The notes under the pieces: model-generated
What the model was told of the DNA's origin: nothing
What the model saw: the letters and a program-made list of their open reading frames with translations, nothing else
Databases searched by the model: none
Translations under genes and position numbers: made by a program
Assembly: GCA_004557035.1 (NCBI GenBank)
Contig: SFFB01000005.1
Coordinates: 93,051 to 157,050, forward strand
Length of the DNA stretch: 64,000 nt
DNA from: Bacteroidales bacterium
GTDB lineage: Bacteria > Bacteroidota > Bacteroidia > Bacteroidales > Bacteroidaceae
Direction: 5' to 3'
Shown here: in pieces, positions 59,303 through 64,000 of the stretch
Position numbering within the stretch: the stretch's first letter is position 1
Layout of the letters: the number at the start of each line of letters is the position of its first letter

Positions 59303-59782
59303 ATGGCAAAGAAAGCAACATTACAGAAAGTAATTCTTGAGGACAAGGTGGGATTATATTCCATTTGTTTTGAGGGAGATGCCGAGAACGAATATGAAAA
59401 GTTCCTCAAAAAGTTCAAGGATAACGCTTCGCTTAACAAAGACTTTCGCTCCATTATCATAGCATTGGACCGAATTGTAGCCAATGGGGCTTTCGAGAGA
59501 AATTTCCGACCAGAAGGCAAAATGAATGACCACCTTGTGGCTTTATCTATCAACTCCAGAAGGTTGAGGCTATATTGTCTTCGAATGTCAGATCAAGTTC
59601 TGATTGTGGGCAATGGTGGTATTAAAAATACTAAGACCTATCAAGAGAGTGAAGAACTGAGCGGATATGTTATGGACTTACAAAAATTTGAAACACTTCT
59701 TCAGCAGGCAATGGCTGATGGCGTTATAAGCATTGAGAGAAACATTATTACTGGTATCGAACAAGCTACATTTACGTTATGA
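59303..59782 (+). CDS. RelE/HigB-like toxin
   Basis: This 159-residue protein resembles long RelE-superfamily toxins of Bacteroidetes: IIALDRIVANGAFERNFRPE, RLRLYCLRMSDQVLIVGNGG and GGIKNTKTYQESEELSGYVM. RelE-fold toxins cut mRNA on the ribosome. The toxin gene comes first and overlaps the antitoxin gene by 4 bases (ATGA), the HigBA-like order. The frame opens at 59279, but ATG 59303 is downstream of the -7 box. AT-rich composition suggests transfer. The family call is from pattern memory. Confidence 0.7.
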   Translation: MAKKATLQKVILEDKVGLYSICFEGDAENEYEKFLKKFKDNASLNKDFRSIIIALDRIVANGAFERNFRPEGKMNDHLVALSINSRRLRLYCLRMSDQVLIVGNGGIKNTKTYQESEELSGYVMDLQKFETLLQQAMADGVISIERNIITGIEQATFTL

Positions 59783-60051
59783 GAAAGTACTATTCAGACA
59801 TAGTTCGAGAAGTGATGGAAAGCATCACTCCTCTTGAACGCTCTACATCCGAACTTTCCGACAGCATTGCTGAACGTATTGACCTTATAATGAAGAAAAA
59901 GGGCATTACAAAAAGTCAGCTTGCCAAACTCACGGGTCATCGTCCTTGTGAGGTGACCAAGTGGCTTGGTGGAGGACATAATTTTACCTGTCGGACCATT
60001 GCACTCATTTCTAAAGCCCTTGGTACACCAATTGTCAAAGTGCCGCGTTGA
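59779..60051 (+). CDS. Xre/HTH-domain antitoxin (HigA-like)
   Basis: This 90-residue protein has a C-terminal Xre-type helix-turn-helix: ERIDLIMKKKGITKSQLAKL and TGHRPCEVTKWLGGGHNFTC then RTIALISKALGTPIVKV. The N-terminal ~35 residues (MESITPLERSTSELSDSIAE) may contact the toxin. Start overlaps the toxin stop. It probably neutralises the toxin and represses the operon. Confidence 0.8.
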   Translation: MRKYYSDIVREVMESITPLERSTSELSDSIAERIDLIMKKKGITKSQLAKLTGHRPCEVTKWLGGGHNFTCRTIALISKALGTPIVKVPR

Positions 60052-60489
60052 GATGCAAGCCACCGTAATACTCGTTTGGCTCCATCTTCAAATTGTGAGT
60101 TGATACGAACCTCTGATTTCGTCTTCTTTCTTTCTTTTCTACGCGATTGCAGGGTGCAATTGCTTTTCAAAGCGTTTTATTTAGGTGGAGCGCTGTTTTT
60201 TGTGAATGGATTGTATTCATCCCCAATTCCCTCCATTCACCATCCGTTCAAATTGGCCCAAATTGGTTCTTTTTCGTGTGCAAAACCAAAATACTCGCGA
60301 ATAAGTAACTATTTTATGATTTATTATCTATCTTTGCATTGTATCTCACCTACCCATGTGTGGAGATGCCGTAACTGATGGGATTTACCCCCCCGGTCGG
60401 TGTGTAAACGATTGAAATATAGCCTTTTGTGCTGATTTCAATGTCCCCGAAGTACGCTCTTTTCTCATTTCGTCATCCTCTCACGCCCA
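60052..60489 (+). other. Leader region of the polysaccharide locus with a -7 box
   Basis: No credible gene lies here. TATCTTTG (60329-60336) matches TAnnTTTG and would start a ~150-base leader before upxY, containing an accccccccgg-like G/C run near 60391. In Bacteroides, UpxY proteins act on such leaders. Confidence 0.5.
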
Positions 60490-61050
60490 TTGTCTGAAGT
60501 CGTGTCACACCCCGTTGAGCAACCGCTTTGGTACGTTTTACGCATCACTTATCAGCGCGAATTGCGTGTCAAAGAGCAATTGGACAAGATGGGCATACAA
60601 AACTTCGTGCCGACAAGGCGTGTGAGACGACGCACTGCCCAAGGGCAGTTCAGCTACGTCACCGAGGCGGCGCTCCACAATTACGTGTTCGTCAAGACCA
60701 CGCGCGACGTCCTTCGCCAGCTCAAGGCCGAGCTTATTCCCGGTTTGCGCTACGTGATGCGCGACATCGACGGCCGGCGCCTGCTGCTCGTAGTGCCCGA
60801 AGACCAGATGCAGAGTTTCATTGCCGTGGCCGGCAACACTGAGGAGCACATCCTCTATCTCTCTGTTGACGAAATCGACTTGAAGAAAGGAGAAAAAGTC
60901 CGCATCCTCGGCGGCCCATTCGCCGGCGTAGTCGGCACGTTTATGCGCATCACCAAAAAACACGAGAAGCGCGTCGTGGTACAGATAGAAGGCCTGGTGG
61001 CCGTCGCCACCACCGCACTCCCGGCCACATTGGTCGAGAAAATCGTCTGA
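60490..61050 (+). CDS. upxY: UpxY-family transcription antiterminator (NusG-like)
   Basis: This 186-residue protein is a NusG paralogue: PLWYVLRITYQRELRVKEQL, then NFVPTRRVRRRT and the NGN-domain residues NYVFVKTTRD, and a KOW domain with VDLKKGEKVRILGGPFAGVVGTF-like sequence (KKGEKVRILGGPFAGVVG). UpxY proteins prevent early termination in capsule operons in Bacteroides. The start is TTG (60490-60492); a GTG at 60502 is an alternative. A -7 box lies at 60329. It is followed by the sugar-modifying enzyme gene after 58 bases. Confidence 0.85.
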   Translation: MSEVVSHPVEQPLWYVLRITYQRELRVKEQLDKMGIQNFVPTRRVRRRTAQGQFSYVTEAALHNYVFVKTTRDVLRQLKAELIPGLRYVMRDIDGRRLLLVVPEDQMQSFIAVAGNTEEHILYLSVDEIDLKKGEKVRILGGPFAGVVGTFMRITKKHEKRVVVQIEGLVAVATTALPATLVEKIV

Positions 61051-61108
61051 AACCATACAGGCCGGACTCTCACAAAAAACATTTGATGCTGCAATCAAAA
61101 AGACTTAC

Positions 61109-63028
61109 ATGATGAAAATACGACTGCTTGACAATCTTCTTAAGGGACGTTTGCTCAGTTCGCGTCTCATAATGCTCATAGACCTTTTTGTGTCCACATT
61201 TGCCTCGCTCTCCACGATTGTGTTGATGCGCTTTTTCTTCAATGTCAATCCCAGCAGTCTCATTTGGCTGAGCGGTTCGCTGGTGTTTTCTGTCATTGCC
61301 TTCTACCTTTTCCACACCTATCGCATTGTCATCCGCCACTCCTCTTTGCGCGAAGTCGGCACCTTGGCCTTTGCCGTTCTGCTCAAGGCCCTGTTGCTCT
61401 TTTTGTTGCTTTTCATAGGCTCGACCAACGGTCATCTCATCATCAAACTCATCCTGGCCGTCATCTTCCTCGACTTCACCCTCACGCTGTTCTACCTTCT
61501 GGCTGTACGTGTGCTGATGGTCTATGCCTATAGCCTTGTGCGCAACAACTACATCGTCCGCACGCGCAGCAATCCCGTCCTCATCTACGGCACCGACGAG
61601 AAGAGCCTGGCCTTGGCTATGCGTTTCAAGAATTCAGGCAACTACGAGGTGCTCGGTCTGCTCGATTTTGGTGTGCGCAACAAAGACCTCACCCTCTCCG
61701 GTTATCGTGTCTACAAGTTTTCCGACAAAGAAGATTTCAAGAAACTGGCCGCTACACACACCCTTTCGGCCGTGCTTTTCGCCACCACCGAGAAGGCACG
61801 CTTGGAGGCCAACCGCCTGTTGCTCTATCTCTCAGAGTTCAAAATCAAAGCCCTCATTGCACCTCCCCTTGACGAGGTGGGCGGTTCGGTCAACAGCCGC
61901 ATACAGAGCGTGCGTGAAATCAATATTGAAGACCTCCTCGGCCGTCCCGAGATCAAGATTTCGATGGACGAAATCATTGCCGGCTTCAAAGACAAGGTCG
62001 TGATGGTCACGGGCGGAGCAGGCTCCATCGGCTCCGAACTCTGCCGCCAGTTGGCCACCTTCGGCATCCGTCGTCTCGTCATCTACGACAACGCCGAGAC
62101 ACCCGTTCACAACATTCGCCTCGAACTCGAAGAGCGTTTCCCCAATCTTGATTTCGTGCCCGTCATCGGCGACGTCCGCATACCCTCGCGTTTGGACTTT
62201 GCCTTCCGCACCTACCGTCCGCAAATCGTTTTCCATGCCGCAGCCTACAAGCACGTGCCTCTGATGGAAGAAAATCCCTGCGAAGCCGTCTTGGTCAATG
62301 TAGTTGGCACCCGCAATGTGGCCGACAAGTGCATCGAATACGATGTAGAGAAGATGGTGATGGTGTCGACCGACAAGGCCGTCAATCCCACCAACGTGAT
62401 GGGTTGCACCAAACGCCTGGCCGAAATCTATGTGCAGAGCCTCGGTCTGAGCATTGAGCAAGGCATCCAAAAGGGCACCACCAAGTTCGTCACCACCCGT
62501 TTCGGCAACGTGCTCGGTTCCAACGGCAGTGTCATTCCCCGTTTCCGTGAGCAGATAGCCAAAGGCGGTCCCGTCACGGTGACCCATCCCGACATCACCC
62601 GTTTCTTCATGACCATCCCCGAAGCCTGTCGTCTCGTGATGGAGGCCGCCACAATGACTTGCGGCAACCAGATCTTCGTGTTCGATATGGGCGAGAGTGT
62701 CAAGATAGACCACTTGGCACGCCGCATGATCGACTTGGCCGGTCTCGTTCCCGGTCGCGACATTGAGATTGCCTACACCGGCCTTCGTCCCGGAGAGAAA
62801 CTCTATGAAGAAGTCCTCTCAAGCACCGAAAACACCATGCCCACCAACCACGACCGCATCCGCATTGCCAAAGTCCGCGAATACGACTACAGCGATGCCG
62901 TCAAAGCCGTCGAAGAGCTTGAGCGCCTCTCCCGCGACGTCCGCATCGTCGAGATGGTGAAATATATGAAGGCCGTGGTGCCCGAATACAAGTCCAACAA
63001 CAGCGAGTTCGAGCGGTTGGACAAGTAG
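61109..63028 (+). CDS. CapD/WbpM-like nucleotide-sugar 4,6-dehydratase, membrane-bound
   Basis: This 639-residue protein has four N-terminal membrane helices (~20-130), a nucleotide-binding-like middle (PVLIYGTDEKSLALAMR) and a C-terminal SDR domain from ~290. VVMVTGGAGSIGSELCRQLA is the NAD-binding Rossmann motif, and MVSTDKAVNPTNVMGCTKR holds the catalytic-type Lys. Such enzymes make UDP-4-keto-6-deoxy sugars for capsule or O-antigen. It probably belongs to one operon with upxY. Confidence 0.88.
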   Translation: MMKIRLLDNLLKGRLLSSRLIMLIDLFVSTFASLSTIVLMRFFFNVNPSSLIWLSGSLVFSVIAFYLFHTYRIVIRHSSLREVGTLAFAVLLKALLLFLLLFIGSTNGHLIIKLILAVIFLDFTLTLFYLLAVRVLMVYAYSLVRNNYIVRTRSNPVLIYGTDEKSLALAMRFKNSGNYEVLGLLDFGVRNKDLTLSGYRVYKFSDKEDFKKLAATHTLSAVLFATTEKARLEANRLLLYLSEFKIKALIAPPLDEVGGSVNSRIQSVREINIEDLLGRPEIKISMDEIIAGFKDKVVMVTGGAGSIGSELCRQLATFGIRRLVIYDNAETPVHNIRLELEERFPNLDFVPVIGDVRIPSRLDFAFRTYRPQIVFHAAAYKHVPLMEENPCEAVLVNVVGTRNVADKCIEYDVEKMVMVSTDKAVNPTNVMGCTKRLAEIYVQSLGLSIEQGIQKGTTKFVTTRFGNVLGSNGSVIPRFREQIAKGGPVTVTHPDITRFFMTIPEACRLVMEAATMTCGNQIFVFDMGESVKIDHLARRMIDLAGLVPGRDIEIAYTGLRPGEKLYEEVLSSTENTMPTNHDRIRIAKVREYDYSDAVKAVEELERLSRDVRIVEMVKYMKAVVPEYKSNNSEFERLDK

Positions 63029-63216
63029 AAATAATGTTGTTCAGTCAGAGGTCGACACAAATCGTCATTAAATCACAAAGATTTGTATGACTCCAATAGT
63101 GTATATATGACCCTATTCTGCTGTAAATAAAGTTCCGACATGAATTTTATTTAGTTAGTCATCACACAATTTTCATTTTTCTTGCAACGCAACTCTTTCA
63201 ACAATTATCAAACCCA

Positions 63217-64000
63217 ATGCGTCCCTTCAACGACCTCAAAATAGCCGTGGCCGGCACCGGTTACGTCGGTCTGAGCATCGCCACACTGCTCTCACGCCAC
63301 CACCAGAAAAAGTGGAGAAGATTAACAACCGGCAGTCGCCCATCCAAGACGAATATATCGAGAAATACCTCGCTGAGGAACCCCTCAATCTCCACGCAAC
63401 CCTCGACGGCGCCGCGGCCTATGCCGATGCCGACTTCGTGGTCATTGCCGCACCGACCAACTACGACCCCGACAAGAACTTCTTCGACACCCACCACATC
63501 GAAGACGTCATCGACCTCGTCCTCTCCGTCAACCCCTCGGCCGTGATGGTCATCAAGAGCACCATCCCCGTGGGCTACACGCGCAGCCTCTATGTCAAAT
63601 ATGCCGCCCGTGGCGTGAAGCAGTTCAACCTGCTCTTCTCGCCCGAGTTCCTTCGCGAGAGCAAGGCCCTCTACGACAACCTCTATCCCTCGCGCATCAT
63701 CGTGGGCTATCCCAAGATCATCGACGACGAGGCTTTCCGCGAAGAAAACGAAGCCATCGTCAAAGTCACCGATGCCGCCGCCATGCGCAGTGCCGCCGAG
63801 ACCTTTGCCGCCCTGCTTCAGGAAGGCGCCCTCAAGCCCGACGTCGACACCCTCTTTATGGGTATGAAAGAAGCCGAGGCTGTCAAGCTCTTCGCCAACA
63901 CCTATCTGGCCCTGCGTGTGAGCTACTTCAACGAACTCGACACCTATGCCGAGATGAAAGGCCTCGACTCCCGCGCCATCATCGAAGGCGTCGGTCTCGA
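63217..64000 (+). pseudogene. Nucleotide-sugar dehydrogenase (UDP-glucose 6-dehydrogenase family), frameshifted and partial
   Basis: The start MRPFNDLKIAVAGTGYVGLS then IATLLSRHHQ is the NAD-binding N-terminus of the UDP-glucose/GDP-mannose dehydrogenase family. At about 63305 the frame breaks; the true continuation (EKVEKINNRQSPIQDEYIEK, then DADFVVIAAPTNYDPDKNFF and STIPVGYT) is in another frame and stays open to the window end. The junction looks like a loss of about 25 bases, which removes the second beta strand (normally V-T-A-V-D-I type). It is either a true mutation or an assembly error. The gene runs past the window. Confidence 0.8.

Noticed and set aside
60076..60378. 100-codon open frame ahead of upxY
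   Set aside because: Overlaps the promoter region, has low-complexity Phe/Ser composition and no domain.

Overview
The window looks like a chromosomal segment of a Bacteroidota bacterium of the order Bacteroidales, probably Prevotella-like. The evidence is a fused lpxC-fabZ gene, a fused nuoCD gene in an operon without nuoEFG, a complete Na+-NQR operon, a short-type prolyl-tRNA synthetase, a fimbrillin-like lipoprotein, a UpxY-type antiterminator, a T9SS-type C-terminal tail, and many -7 boxes of the Bacteroidetes form TAnnTTTG. Most of the window is moderately GC-rich housekeeping sequence. The AT-richer islands are the Abi gene, the toxin-antitoxin pair and several intergenic repeats.

Layout. 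1-5.4 kb: end of an outer-membrane barrel gene, lipid A genes lpxD / lpxC-fabZ / lpxA, a pRiA4b-like gene and miaA. 5.5-13.3 kb: a class A PBP, a secreted CotH-like protein on the minus strand, a 22-bp tandem repeat, an M15-like lipoprotein, phoH and purC. 13.3-14.6 kb: a dispersed repeat and an Abi_2/HEPN defence gene. 14.8-25.5 kb: yceD-rpmF-fabH-era-der, a small lipoprotein and nqrABCDEF. 25.6-30.0 kb: a nucleoside-type MFS transporter, a thioredoxin-like protein, and an ECF sigma / putative anti-sigma pair with two exported proteins. 30.4-33.6 kb (minus): rnz downstream of a compact PqqD-like / S26-like Ser-His peptidase / HPr-kinase-like set. 33.8-39.2 kb: an OmpA lipoprotein divergent from proS, an ABC-F ATPase and metA. 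39.2-43.4 kb: small genes, a broken BRO-N gene, a 224-bp inverted-repeat element, a FadL-type channel, two dispersed repeats and four tRNA genes. 43.5-48.6 kb: a conserved unknown gene, HxlR and cupin genes, a small acidic protein plus fimbrillin-like lipoprotein, tRNA-Arg, and a structured RNA or leader. 48.6-59.1 kb: nuoA-B-CD-H-I-J-K-L-M-N. 59.2-60.1 kb: a HigBA-like toxin-antitoxin pair. 60.3-64.0 kb: the start of a surface polysaccharide locus (upxY, a CapD/WbpM-like enzyme, and a nucleotide-sugar dehydrogenase gene broken by a frameshift).

Together the genes cover envelope building (lipid A, peptidoglycan, outer-membrane proteins, capsule), respiration with two different ion-pumping complexes, and translation support. 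The most unusual parts are the PqqD/peptidase/kinase set at 31.4-33.6 kb, the families of dispersed intergenic repeats and hairpins, and the putative ~185-nt RNA ahead of the nuo operon.
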